Positions 63,877-64,000 of a stretch of 64,000 bases of DNA are shown one piece after another. The first letter of the stretch is position 1, and every line of letters begins with the position of its first letter. The position numbers and the translations under genes were made by a program. The notes under the pieces were generated by a model that saw only the letters and a program-made list of their open reading frames with translations, was not told where the DNA came from and ran no database searches. This DNA is from Bradyrhizobium erythrophlei (GTDB lineage Bacteria > Pseudomonadota > Alphaproteobacteria > Rhizobiales > Xanthobacteraceae), in contig NZ_LT670817.1 of the NCBI RefSeq assembly GCF_900129425.1, forward strand, positions 5,766,001 through 5,830,000. Reading direction: 5' to 3'.

Positions 63877-64000
63877 CAGCCTTCCCTGTGAAGTCGTCAG
63901 GTCAGCCTCCAGATTGTTATTTTCGAGGCCTGCTCAGCGTTTACTCAAGTTACAGCCCGCACACTCGCGGAGTCACTAAATGACCCTTTCCACCGGAGGC
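63877..64000. other. Right edge of the window
   Basis: The last 124 bases after insertion sequence D show no recognisable gene, repeat or regulatory site. Confidence 0.3.

Noticed and set aside
1..64000. CRISPR arrays
   Set aside because: No series of regularly spaced direct repeats was seen; the repeats present are palindromic and dispersed between genes.

Overview
The window is a 64 kb piece of an alphaproteobacterial chromosome, most likely Bradyrhizobium or a close Bradyrhizobiaceae relative. The basis is a GC-rich sequence, a complete branched-chain-amino-acid-type (Liv) transporter linked to acyl-CoA ligases, a Tct transporter, a GapR-like protein, palindromic intergenic repeats of the kind common in that genus, and protein families I know mainly from it. 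The genus is an inference; no rRNA or tRNA gene was seen.

Layout. 0-1.2 kb: GDP-fucose precursor genes (partial fcl, gmd). 1.6-11.5 kb: a Liv-type ABC uptake operon (livG, livH, livM, binding protein, livF) with two CoA ligases. Both ligases are damaged, one by an amber codon and one by a frameshift, and an IS4-family element sits inside a palindromic repeat between the first ligase and livH. 11.5-31.5 kb: a surface-polysaccharide locus. It has a WbpB/WbpD/WbpE-type set for a diacetamido-uronic acid, a polymerase-like membrane protein, two glycosyltransferases, an epimerase, two methyltransferases, a hexapeptide acyltransferase, an AsnB-type amidotransferase and a flippase. Divergent from the flippase runs a tightly coupled operon: a ceramidase-like protein, a hot-dog/SDR fusion, an AAC(3)-like acyltransferase, an acyl carrier protein and an FkbH-like protein. 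I read this as an ACP-dependent sugar-acylation module.

31.5-35 kb: a phage-type recombination module (ERF annealing protein with an HNH-like tail, YqaJ exonuclease, small XRE-type regulator) with a double palindromic operator between divergent promoters, followed by a two-gene hypothetical operon. 35.6-41.5 kb: a CoA transferase, an outer-membrane beta-barrel protein and tctCBA. 42-51.2 kb: an accessory region with three ~1.1 kb IS copies or remnants, a broken tyrosine recombinase, an XRE regulator, two calcineurin-like phosphoesterases around a tandem pair of CxxC proteins, a GapR paralogue and a third phosphoesterase. 51.2-61.6 kb: a peptide-use operon (M81 peptidase, dipeptide ABC transporter, Asp/Glu-type racemase, M28 peptidase) next to a GntR/FadR regulator that has an inverted repeat upstream of it. 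61.7-64 kb: a quinone-oxidoreductase-like gene and a third ~1.1 kb IS copy with a nonsense codon.

The best candidate for something undescribed is the 25.2-31.5 kb acyl-tailoring operon. The phosphoesterase/CxxC island at 45.3-48.7 kb is second. All family calls were made by reading motifs; no database search was run.
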